This document shows, piece after piece, positions 32,696 to 41,021 of a stretch of DNA of 64,000 bases. Numbering within the stretch: position 1 is the stretch's first letter; every line of letters begins with the position of its first letter. Origin of the DNA: Prevotella lacticifex (GTDB taxonomy: Bacteria > Bacteroidota > Bacteroidia > Bacteroidales > Bacteroidaceae); the NCBI RefSeq assembly GCF_019973375.1, contig NZ_BPTV01000003.1, forward strand, positions 1 to 64,000, read 5' to 3'. The translations under genes were made by a program, and so were the position numbers. Under the pieces are notes generated by a model. It saw nothing but the letters and a program-made list of their open reading frames with translations, did no database searches and had not been told where the DNA came from.

Positions 32696-34318
32696 CCTTA
32701 ATTCCGCAACTAATTGCGCAATTCTTTATTAATATTTTTTATAAGTCTCTGAGGAACAATAAGTTCCCCAGAGTTTTGCCATTTGCAGAATTTTCACTAA
32801 CTTTATGGTCTCAAAACAAAAATAGTTCAATTCTAAATGACATGGCAAAAGTAGCAATAAAATATGATAACATAGTCCCCTACGGCGGAATTTTTTATGC
32901 TATGAACGAATTTAAACGCGCAGGACTGGACAAACTGGTAGACGGGCGGCTTAATCTCCGCTGTGCGAACTATGGCTACCAGTACAGCGATATTATGCTT
33001 GCGCTATTCTGCATATATCTCTGCGGCGGTGACCACATAGAGGATATTACAACCATATTGAACAAGTATCTGAGCACTGCCCCAGATGCGAGGATACCAA
33101 GTTCTGACACCATCGCCCGTGGGCTGAAGGAGCTGAGCGCCATGAGTATAGCCTATACGAGTAAAGCTGGCAATGTATATGCGCATGATCCTGCCATGAA
33201 ACTAAACTCCTTGATGCTTGACATGGCATTGCTGCTTGGCCTTCTGAAAAAGGGGCAGGGCATTGATGTCGACTTTGACAACGAGTTCATCCCCGCTGAG
33301 AAAAGCGACGCGCTGTATTCCTATAAAAAACAGCGCGGCTACTTCCCGGGCGTGATGACATCCGGTCCGCTGATAATCGGCATTGAAAACAGGCAGGGCA
33401 ACTCGAATGTCAAGTTTGAGCAAGTGGAAGAGCTGACACGCATGCTGGACAATATCGAGGCTCACGGACTTTATGTGCGCATGTTCCGTGCCGATTGCGG
33501 CTCGTTCATCAAGGAACTTGTTGAGGAGCTCTTTCTTCGGACAGAGACGTTTTACCTCCGTGCCAGCAGCTGTGCTGACCGCAGGCAGATGTATGAACAG
33601 TGCAAGGATTGGCGTCACACGTCGGTAAATGGCCAGGATATGGACGTCGCATCATTTGAATTCACCGAATTCCTTTCCGACTGGCATTTACGGCTTGTAG
33701 TGCAGCGCACCAAGATGGACGCAGAACAGGGAGAGCGGTTCCTGCCCGGCATGGAATATATGTACCGCGCCATACTGACCAGCGACCATAACAGCACCGA
33801 AGAGCAGGTCATTGACAAGTACAATCAACGAGGCGCTTGTGAAAAGAATTTCGACGTTCAGAATAACGACTTCGGTTGGGCACATCTTCCGTTCTCAACC
33901 ATGGAGGACAACACGGTGTTCCTTCTCTTTACCGCCATGCTGAAGAATTTCTATCAGTACTTGTTGTCAAAGGTCAGCGCCATTTTCCCCGGCATAGACA
34001 TGAAAAGTCGCCTTAAGCGCTTTGTCTTTGCCTTCATTGTTGTTCCGGCTAAATGGGTCCGTGTCGCCAGGCAATGGACTCTGAATATCTACACTAAGAA
34101 CAGATGGTTGCACTACTGGACAATTTTCAACGCCAGCTACGGATGAGCCAAACGTTTTGGAGGGTTAACAATTTAATATCCCTAATGGGGGCAAGGGGGC
34201 TTTATGCGCTCATATCAGTTAGGATATGGCAAAAAGCCAGTTTGAACAAGAGAAATTGCATTCTGGGCGGTTTTGACCGCAATGGCCTGAGACTATTAGT
34301 AGGGTTGCGGAATTGAGG
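32696..34318 (+). mobile_element. IS1380-like insertion sequence, intact
   Basis: The ends CCTTAATTCCGCAAC and GTTGCGGAATTGAGG form the inverted repeats. The element is about 1.6 kb with one transposase. It is the same family as the broken copy at 28293-31554; the transposases share many identical blocks. Its left end lies just behind a TATCTTTG box at 32685. I found no clear target duplication. Confidence 0.8.
32842..34146 (+). CDS. IS1380-like transposase, intact
   Basis: A 434-aa protein from MAKVAIKYDNIVPYGG at 32842; the longer frame to 32776 includes IS terminus. The catalytic region includes GIDVDFDNEFIPAEK (about 140), MFRADCGSFIKELVEE (about 215) and YNQRGACEKNFDVQN (about 335, with the Glu). 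The C-terminal half matches the fragment at 28462. The gene is uninterrupted. Confidence 0.88.
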   Translation: MAKVAIKYDNIVPYGGIFYAMNEFKRAGLDKLVDGRLNLRCANYGYQYSDIMLALFCIYLCGGDHIEDITTILNKYLSTAPDARIPSSDTIARGLKELSAMSIAYTSKAGNVYAHDPAMKLNSLMLDMALLLGLLKKGQGIDVDFDNEFIPAEKSDALYSYKKQRGYFPGVMTSGPLIIGIENRQGNSNVKFEQVEELTRMLDNIEAHGLYVRMFRADCGSFIKELVEELFLRTETFYLRASSCADRRQMYEQCKDWRHTSVNGQDMDVASFEFTEFLSDWHLRLVVQRTKMDAEQGERFLPGMEYMYRAILTSDHNSTEEQVIDKYNQRGACEKNFDVQNNDFGWAHLPFSTMEDNTVFLLFTAMLKNFYQYLLSKVSAIFPGIDMKSRLKRFVFAFIVVPAKWVRVARQWTLNIYTKNRWLHYWTIFNASYG

Positions 34319-34421
34319 GTAAATTTACAACCGATAACTTATTAAAACATAGATCTCAATATTACTAAGCAAGTTTTTATGACTTCCATAGCGATATTTT
34401 TGTGGTATATAAACAAATAAT

Positions 34422-35285
34422 ATGAGTACAAAAAATTACATGGCTGAAAACCAAAGAATTCTTGACGAATGGCAAAAGGCTTTCGAAAAGAATGGTGGCA
34501 ATGCCGACAATTTTTCATGGGACGGTATCCTTTTTAAAGGCGAAGTTTACCGTGAAGGAGGATCTGACAATTGGGTCAGAAAAGAGAGCGACAATGACAC
34601 TGTAGAGAATGAATTATGGGATAATGCTCCCATAAGAATTCTGTTTCTAACTAAGGACCAGAATGTCGGAGACGGCGGAGCATGGGATAGTCGCATTAAT
34701 TCTTTCAGAGAGAAGAATAGCGACAAAGAAGACCATGTCTTATCAAAATACCATAATTCGTTTGGCAAACGCATGGCCTATATTGCATATGGATTGGCTA
34801 ATACGACAGACGACAAAGATGTCGCCTTGAATTTTATTCAGAGCCATGAGTCAGATGTAGTTAAATTCCTTGACTCGTTCCCTCTTGCTCACATTAATTG
34901 TAAGAAGGAAGGCGGTTCTGCTTCATGCCCAGATGAACTGTTTCAGAATGCTTTAAAGGAGTATGAGAAATTCCTTGAACAACAAATTGAAAATGTTGAC
35001 GCTGACATTTTCGTATGTTGCGGATCAACTCAGGCTGGGTATCATAAAGACAAAGCAAACTATTCCTTAGATTTTTTGCAGAATCATGGATATAATTTCG
35101 AGTATTTAGGTTCTAAATATAGCGATCTGTATTACGATGCTAAAAGGAATAAGTTGGCTATCGATTCATACCATTTAAGCTATACTGGTGTGTCTGATCA
35201 GGAATTATACGATCAGGACGTTGAGACCTATCATAAATTTTTGATTGATCATCCAGAATTTCTAATATCGCATAGGAATAAATAA
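34422..35285 (+). CDS. uracil-DNA glycosylase-fold-like protein, unknown
   Basis: A 287-aa protein with a UDG-superfamily-like order of motifs: IRILFLTKDQNVGD (about 71-84, motif 1 region), FPLAHINCKKEGG (about 155), DIFVCCGST (about 197) and IDSYHLSYTG (about 246, in place of the HPS motif). Catalytic residues do not match a known UDG, so activity on uracil is doubtful. The family may act on other modified bases or bind nucleotides. It is alone, 100 bases after the IS1380 end. Confidence 0.45.
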   Translation: MSTKNYMAENQRILDEWQKAFEKNGGNADNFSWDGILFKGEVYREGGSDNWVRKESDNDTVENELWDNAPIRILFLTKDQNVGDGGAWDSRINSFREKNSDKEDHVLSKYHNSFGKRMAYIAYGLANTTDDKDVALNFIQSHESDVVKFLDSFPLAHINCKKEGGSASCPDELFQNALKEYEKFLEQQIENVDADIFVCCGSTQAGYHKDKANYSLDFLQNHGYNFEYLGSKYSDLYYDAKRNKLAIDSYHLSYTGVSDQELYDQDVETYHKFLIDHPEFLISHRNK

Positions 35286-35335
35286 TTTTGAGGGGCATGT
35301 GATAATCAGTCGCATGTCCCTTATTTAAGAGCAAC

Positions 35336-35707
35336 TTAATATCTAACAACATTAACATCAAGACCTTTACTCTTGGCATATTCTATCATGTGCTTGGTTC
35401 CATGGCTTTCACCATCCCAAAAGGCAATGAGACCATTGGCAATGTCACCCATTTGCTCATTACGACGGAATCCGGCACTACGATAGTGTGCTTTCCAGTC
35501 TGCCGGATAAACTTCAAGCTTAAGTCCATGTTCTTCAGCAAACCTTTCGCCAAGCATGTCTGCACCTTTTGCATGCCCAGACATAATAATGACGTCGTGA
35601 TTAACCATCTGCCTTTCGATAATCGGAAGACATTTTGATTGCAAGAGGCTATAATCGTCAAAGTCTCTACCTCCAGCTATAATAATTCCATAAATTTCCT
35701 TGTCCAT
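35336..35707 (-). CDS. SLOG-fold DUF2493/YspA-like protein
   Basis: A 123-aa SLOG domain: GIIIAGGRDFDDYSLL, VIIMSGHAKGADMLGERFAEEHGL, ADWKAHYRSAGFRRNEQM, and NGLIAFWDGESHGTKHMI. The pattern GGRDF, SGxAKGAD and RNEQM is that of the DUF2493 family. It is the second SLOG gene of the island (after 12390) but is not a close paralogue. It lies 12 bases after the 72-aa gene at 35720, in the same minus-strand operon as 35938. Confidence 0.85.
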   Translation of the reverse strand: MDKEIYGIIIAGGRDFDDYSLLQSKCLPIIERQMVNHDVIIMSGHAKGADMLGERFAEEHGLKLEVYPADWKAHYRSAGFRRNEQMGDIANGLIAFWDGESHGTKHMIEYAKSKGLDVNVVRY

Positions 35708-35719
35708 AAGAATCTGGAT

Positions 35720-35938
35720 TTATTTTACAAAAACAAAAGTTTTTACCTTCCCATCGCCACCCAAATCCCAGGTATCCATAAGTTCTATTGGACGCACTGG
35801 CAAATTGTCAAACGACTGGCTCGTCATGCATTGATGTTCCTTTCGTCTGAACCGCCGATTACTCTTCCGCTTCCCTCGTTTCTGAGATTTACAGCCAACC
35901 CAAGTGATGCATATCACCTTCTTTCTACTTCTGCTCAT
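35720..35938 (-). CDS. small basic protein (72 aa)
   Basis: It reads MSRSRKKVICITWVGCKSQK and is rich in Lys and Arg, ending LMDTWDLGGDGKVKTFVFVK. Short MSRSRKK proteins with this ending occur in Bacteroidetes mobile regions and phages. Overlap of its start with the stop of 35938 (TGATG) indicates coupled translation. The function is unknown; the basic character suggests nucleic-acid binding. Confidence 0.6.
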   Translation of the reverse strand: MSRSRKKVICITWVGCKSQKRGKRKSNRRFRRKEHQCMTSQSFDNLPVRPIELMDTWDLGGDGKVKTFVFVK

Positions 35939-36357
35939 CACATGTCTCTATTTACTGGCAATAATGGTAAGGAGGTCTTATCCTCCAAACTTTCATTCAC
36001 TGCAGTGTAAACTGACAAACGACTACCATCAGAAATAATACTTCCACAGAAATTCCTCAGCCTCTGTTCCTCATCCATCATAAGCGGATGGCTCATCGCA
36101 TACTCAATGCAGAAAGTAAAACGAGTATAATTTCCCGGCTTCATCAGAGCGTACTCCTTGTACTGTCTTTCAATAGCACTTACACGCGACTCCCCATCCT
36201 CCGGAAACGAAAAAATCCTCACCTTGGCTATAGTACCAGCATCCCTCAGATAACTAAGTTTACCCGTCATGCCCGCATCCTTATGCTCATAGTCCGAAAT
36301 CAGCCTTTCAACCTCATCTTTACCAACAATCTTGTTGCTTACATCTTTCTTGTTCAT
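35938..36357 (-). CDS. small FtsZ-C-like protein (paralogue of 19520)
   Basis: A 139-aa protein, MNKKDVSNKIVGKDEVERLI. It shares with the 19520 product KVRIFSFP, SRVSAIERQYKEY, FCIEYAMSHPLMMDEEQRLRNFC and SVYTAVNESLEDK. The ending departs from FtsZ after ESLEDK (TSLPLLPVNRDM), so the last strand is altered. It lacks the GTPase half. It is first in an operon with the 72-aa basic protein and the SLOG protein, under a TTTGTTAC promoter. Confidence 0.6.
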   Translation of the reverse strand: MNKKDVSNKIVGKDEVERLISDYEHKDAGMTGKLSYLRDAGTIAKVRIFSFPEDGESRVSAIERQYKEYALMKPGNYTRFTFCIEYAMSHPLMMDEEQRLRNFCGSIISDGSRLSVYTAVNESLEDKTSLPLLPVNRDM

Positions 36358-36381
36358 AGCTTAATCATTTAAATTGAGATG

Positions 36382-36407
36382 CAAAGGTAACCGTAGGATG
36401 TAACAAA
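36382..36407 (-). promoter_or_regulatory. TTTGTTAC-N10-TAnCTTTG promoter
   Basis: Minus strand: TTTGTTAC (36400-36407), 10 bases, TACCTTTG (36382-36389). The same spacing holds at 19975 and 27610. It drives the 35938 operon. Confidence 0.55.
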
Positions 36408-37013
36408 ACGCTACCCAACTCAAAAATATTAGAAAAAAGAATGATATATTTGTATTTTACAAGAGAAACGCCTAAATTTGTAGCCAACAACTAGAACGTA
36501 TTTGAAATTGGGAAGATATGCTTTTACAGAGGCATAATTCTTTCCTCTTAAACAATTAAAACTAAGATTTATAACCATGAGTATGAATGAACAATTAAAG
36601 GGGCTGTATCAACAGCATTGGGACAAGACTCGTGATGAAATCGTAATTGGGAAAGATTCTGCTTTTCCATTTATGATAAGTGTAAGTAAACGGTATGAGA
36701 ATGCCACTAAAAAAGTAATGTTCTGTGGTCAAGAAACGAATTGCTGGAATGGAAAAGAAACTCATAATTACGATCCAGAGCTGGTTAAACGTTCTACGGT
36801 AGGAACTATAACCAAATGCTACAATGATTTTGTAAATAAGGAGAAAAGGATGGGATATAATAGTCCTTTTTGGAATTTCATAAATCGTCTAGCAACACAA
36901 AATGCTAATAAAGGATTCATTGTTAACAATATAGTAAAAATAGGAAAGAAAAGAAGAAAAGGCTATAATAGAGTGATAGATGAAGAAGCTCATAAGTATT
37001 TCCCTGTCTTTAA

Positions 37014-39112
37014 CCCAAGTTTGACGCTCTAATGTTTTTTTTCAGAATTTTTTCCAGTGTTTATAGGGGTTTGCGTGGTCAAACTGCTCAAAATCGCAAT
37101 GTAGAACACAGCAATGTCGTAGGGATTGCTTATCTTTGCGGCATGAATTTTACGTCCCAAATACGTTACAACCCACAGACGTGTAAAGACGAGAAGTATT
37201 ACCGTCTGAAGGAGTCCTATCGCGATGCCAGCGGTAGGGTATGTACTTTGATATTGCTCAATGTCGGGTTTATACATGACCTATCCCCAGAGCAGATAAG
37301 AGATGTTGCGCGTGGACTGACGTATCTGTACAATCACCAGAAGGATGTCCAACTTTGGGATGAGAAACTGCAAGGTTACTCGGAAGTGGTTCGTGACAGA
37401 GTGCATGCGTACTGGGCCAGACTTGTCGAGGAGGAAAAACTTGATATTGTGGGCAACGCCTACGAGAGAAGCAAGTCCAAGGCCAGGAAACGGATAGATG
37501 TTGACACTATGAGGCATACAGACGCAAGGGAAGTCGGCTGCGAATGGCTATGCCTGCAAACGATTCGTAAACTTGGTCTGGATACATTTCTCCGTTCTTT
37601 GGGATGGTCTGAGGACAAGGTGAAGGTCACTTTGGCCCATCTTATTACGAGGGCGGCCTATACTCCGTCCGAATTAAAGTCAATATCCATTATAAAAGAG
37701 AACTCTGCAGTGTGCGAACTCCTTGACCTTCCTATGGCCAAAATAACTCCAAGGAGGATATATCGAGTTGCCGATGACCTTTATTCCATAAAGGATAAGC
37801 TTGAGAAGTATCTTTGCCACAAGACCGATGACCTCTTCAAACCGACCAACCGCATTATGCTCTTCGATCTCACCAACTTTTATTTTGAGGGACGCAAGAC
37901 CGGCAGCAAGAAGGCTGCCTTTGGCCGTTCAAAGGAGAAACGCAGCGACTGCAAGCTGCTTGTCCTCGCGCTATGCATCAATACTGACGGCTTCATACGT
38001 TACAGTGCGGTACTGGAAGGCAATACCGCCGATCCAAAGTCACTTCCCAACATGGTGGACGAGCTTATTGCTGAGAATCCGGCCAAATGTCCCGATAACG
38101 AGGGAGTGCTTGTAGTCATTGACGCAGGTATCTCAACTGAAGATAACCTCAAGACTATAAGGGACAAAGGATACAACTATCTTTGTGTATCCCGCAAAGC
38201 TCTTACCGAATACACCACCCCCGAGAATGCTCCCAAAGTCACAGTTTGCGATTGCTTGAAGCGCGAGATAACGCTTCAACGCGTAACAACGGCCAAGAAT
38301 GACGACTGTTACCTCAAAATAGACTCTCCTGCAAAAGCGTTGAAGGAAGAATCCATGAACCGCAAATTCCGTGAGCGTTTTGAGGAAGGGTTGAAAAAAA
38401 TCAGAAAGAGTACCCAATCAAAACACGGGATAAAAAACTACGGCAAGGTACAAAACAGGATCGGTGCCCTGCAAGGAAAATATCCCTCTATAAGCCGATA
38501 TTACAATATAAAAGTTGAGGATGACGGACACGACAAAGTCGCTTCTATGACATGGGAGGTCAACATCCCGGACAAGGTGGAATACGGAACATACTTCCTC
38601 AGAACCAATGTGAAGAAATTAGATGAGGAAACGACCTGGAACTACTATAATCTTATACGTGAAATAGAATGCTCCAACCGGCAGCTCAAAACCGACCTCA
38701 GCCTCAGGCCCATATACCACCAGACTGACAATAGGGCAGACGCACACCTTTTCTTAGGGCTGCTGGCTTACTGGATAGTAAACACCGTGCGCCATCAGAT
38801 GAAGGTTGCCCGGCGAAAGCAAGGCAAGGATGAGCATGGGCGGGAGCGTTCGACACCGTACTGGTCGGAGATCATGCGGATCATGAAGACTCAAAAAGCA
38901 GTTACTACCACAGCAGTAAATGCGCTTGGAGAGGCTGTCGAGACCAGACTGTGCAGTGTGCCTACAGATAGTGCAGCTGAAATCTACGAGTTGTTGAAAA
39001 TCAGTAAAGTGCCATTTAAAAAAATAAAAATCTGTAGAACACAGTAGGACTTTTTAAAAACACTAAATTGCTGATACAGAACAACTAAGCAAAATACGAT
39101 GTCAAAGTTGGG
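37014..39112 (+). mobile_element. IS1634-like insertion sequence with TTAA duplication, copy B
   Basis: Its length (2,099 bp), ends and TTAA flanks (37010-37013, 39113-39116) are identical to copy A. It is in the opposite orientation to copy A and inserted in the 36577 gene. Confidence 0.93.
37143..39047 (+). CDS. IS1634-family transposase (copy B)
   Basis: A 634-aa DDE transposase from the ATG at 37143, matching the copy A product except for the Asp in EDKVK that I noted. It holds the same FDLTNFYFE, VIDAGIS and RPIYH landmarks. Upstream in-frame bases to 37032 are IS terminus. It is uninterrupted. Confidence 0.88.
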   Translation: MNFTSQIRYNPQTCKDEKYYRLKESYRDASGRVCTLILLNVGFIHDLSPEQIRDVARGLTYLYNHQKDVQLWDEKLQGYSEVVRDRVHAYWARLVEEEKLDIVGNAYERSKSKARKRIDVDTMRHTDAREVGCEWLCLQTIRKLGLDTFLRSLGWSEDKVKVTLAHLITRAAYTPSELKSISIIKENSAVCELLDLPMAKITPRRIYRVADDLYSIKDKLEKYLCHKTDDLFKPTNRIMLFDLTNFYFEGRKTGSKKAAFGRSKEKRSDCKLLVLALCINTDGFIRYSAVLEGNTADPKSLPNMVDELIAENPAKCPDNEGVLVVIDAGISTEDNLKTIRDKGYNYLCVSRKALTEYTTPENAPKVTVCDCLKREITLQRVTTAKNDDCYLKIDSPAKALKEESMNRKFRERFEEGLKKIRKSTQSKHGIKNYGKVQNRIGALQGKYPSISRYYNIKVEDDGHDKVASMTWEVNIPDKVEYGTYFLRTNVKKLDEETTWNYYNLIREIECSNRQLKTDLSLRPIYHQTDNRADAHLFLGLLAYWIVNTVRHQMKVARRKQGKDEHGRERSTPYWSEIMRIMKTQKAVTTTAVNALGEAVETRLCSVPTDSAAEIYELLKISKVPFKKIKICRTQ

Positions 39113-39584
39113 TTAAGGAAGAAGTGAACATCTTGAAGCCAGATCTTATAATCTTCCTAACTGGTCCTAATTATGATGACAAGATAGAGTACAATTTAGG
39201 AAGTTTCTCTAAAGAGAACTGCCTGGACAAGGAAGAGTTTTCTTTCTTGAATAATCCTGCGAACATCTGTTTTGATAAATTGAACTTCAACGATAACAAT
39301 ATTCCTCTATCATATCGAATCAATCATCCCGGAGCAATACAGAGACGACATCAATATTATCCGATGATAAAGGCAATTGACATCATTATAAAGGATCTTT
39401 AAACATCAGATATAGTAATTTGACGGCATTTTTCCATTTGGCACGCAATATAAATGAATTATTACCACAAGATAAAGTTTTAAACGGAGGGCGTATGGTT
39501 ACGACTCTCCGTTCGTCCTTATCCGTAATATTTACTGGCTACACACTTGGCAAAAAGTATAATTGACTAGGTTAATAATACATT

Positions 39585-39631
39585 ATGTCCGCATTAGAGT
39601 TTCAAAGGTGACTCTAATGCGGACATTTTTT
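39585..39631 (+). terminator. strong intrinsic terminator
   Basis: A perfect 16-bp stem, ATGTCCGCATTAGAGT at 39585-39600 with its complement at 39611-39626, precedes a T-run. It sits about 180 bases after the broken UDG-like gene. The space 39403-39584 shows no gene; a weaker hairpin with ACGGAG/CTCCGT lies near 39484. Confidence 0.8.
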
Positions 39632-39661
39632 ATCCTAAGATTCTAATTACAAAGAAGAATT

Positions 39662-40768
39662 CTATTTTACCTTAAAGTGAAAATCTAAATTGTAAAATAT
39701 ACCCCATCGTCCTTTTTCAGAATCATCAACTATTTTTATTTCATGCCCTTTATTTATCAAATCAAAGAGCCTTTCGTATAGCATAACAATGCAATGTTCC
39801 GAGTATTCATCTGTGGCAACGACCATATCATCACCAAGGATTACTTTCTTGTATAAGTCGGCTACAGAACCTATATATTCACTCTGCTTTAACAACCAGT
39901 TATAAACTTCATGTGCCTGTCTATCGTAAAGACTTTCATATATTGGAGTCTTATCCTCATGGATATTCCATGACACACAATTAAGAGCACCGCCTTTACG
40001 GACAATTCCAGTCGTCTCTATTCCCTTAACGTCATAATCCTCGCCGTAGACATTCTGAATCTGCTCTATAGCAAGATCATCACTATGCTTGTCGACAAGA
40101 GGAACAAAGATATGATTGCCAACTTGCAAGAAGTTTAAGTGAGCCCAACTATAGCTGCGATATGACTTACCATAACAAAGCTCATCTATAGTTTTGAAGT
40201 GCGGTAACAATAAAGACAGCAGTTGCTGACGAAAAGCCTCATCAACATCCTTATAATCATTCAAGAGTATATGGTCATGTCCTACATAACGAACCATACC
40301 ATCAGCATGTCCGAATTTCTCACCCGTATCCCATGGTATAAGTATCAGTTCTGCCTGAAAAGCCTCTTCTAACATCTTCGGCAACATCTTCGGCGAAGTA
40401 CAGCCATTCTCCTTGAATATCTTATCGGTCATGATTATCTTGTCTCCACAACGGATGACATTACCACCATCAATTGCGATAGGAGTCTTACGGACTGTCG
40501 AGTCAGTAAAATCATAACAACCATCAACATCAGAAGTGATATATCCCTTATCATTCTTAAGATAATCAGGTCTGTATAAGTAAGATACGAAAGAGTTGTC
40601 AGCCATTTCAATAGGCATAAAGTCTCTAACCCAAACATCTTTTGTGCCAGGCAACAAACCATAAGGGACGTTGTTATCGTCCAATGTCTTCTTAATATTT
40701 TTCCAGCACTTGTAAGCCCTTAAGTATGGAGAGAAATAAACTTTATTTGAATTGAAATTGACTTGCAT
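39662..40768 (-). CDS. agmatine deiminase-like guanidine-modifying enzyme
   Basis: A 368-aa protein of the agmatine deiminase/peptidylarginine deiminase superfamily: KDVWVRDFMPI (about 43-53), IAIDGGNVI (about 97), KFGHADGMVRYVG (about 152, His nucleophile partner) and GGALNCVSWNIH (about 261, catalytic Cys). Substrate loops differ, so agmatine is uncertain. A C-terminal extension of about 95 aa after the Cys block is unusual for the family. It lies 11 bases downstream of the broken DNA-glycosylase-like gene in one operon. Confidence 0.78.
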   Translation of the reverse strand: MQVNFNSNKVYFSPYLRAYKCWKNIKKTLDDNNVPYGLLPGTKDVWVRDFMPIEMADNSFVSYLYRPDYLKNDKGYITSDVDGCYDFTDSTVRKTPIAIDGGNVIRCGDKIIMTDKIFKENGCTSPKMLPKMLEEAFQAELILIPWDTGEKFGHADGMVRYVGHDHILLNDYKDVDEAFRQQLLSLLLPHFKTIDELCYGKSYRSYSWAHLNFLQVGNHIFVPLVDKHSDDLAIEQIQNVYGEDYDVKGIETTGIVRKGGALNCVSWNIHEDKTPIYESLYDRQAHEVYNWLLKQSEYIGSVADLYKKVILGDDMVVATDEYSEHCIVMLYERLFDLINKGHEIKIVDDSEKGRWGIFYNLDFHFKVK

Positions 40769-41021
40769 ACAACGTTTAATTACTTATTTACTACATGAAA
40801 TCTCCACAAACGATTATTACGGTCGTTAAGATTGTATCGTTTATCCGACTTTACGGAATATTCAATATGATTAGAAGCCACAATGTAAGGTGCCGATGGA
40901 GAAAATGCATCCTCATATACTTCATAGAGTTCATTATAGCAGTTCTTCGGGCCATTAAGAGTCTTATTAGCTTCCTCTTTCCGTAATCCGCGAATCAAAA
41001 TACCACCACCATAACCTTTAT

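Larger units (their letters stand above)
36577..39402 (+). pseudogene. UDG-fold-like gene interrupted by IS1634 copy B
   Basis: Bases 36577-37013 and 39117-39402 join in frame to 240 aa across a single TTAA (VFKEEVNILKPDLI). The joined protein has VMFCGQETNCWNG (about 48), FWNFINRL, KPDLIIFLTGPNYDDK and RINHPGAIQRR (about 215), where HPG stands for the HPS-like motif. It is UDG-superfamily-like, as is 34422. The break is recent because the TTAA flanks are intact. The loss could be reversed by precise excision. Confidence 0.75.
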
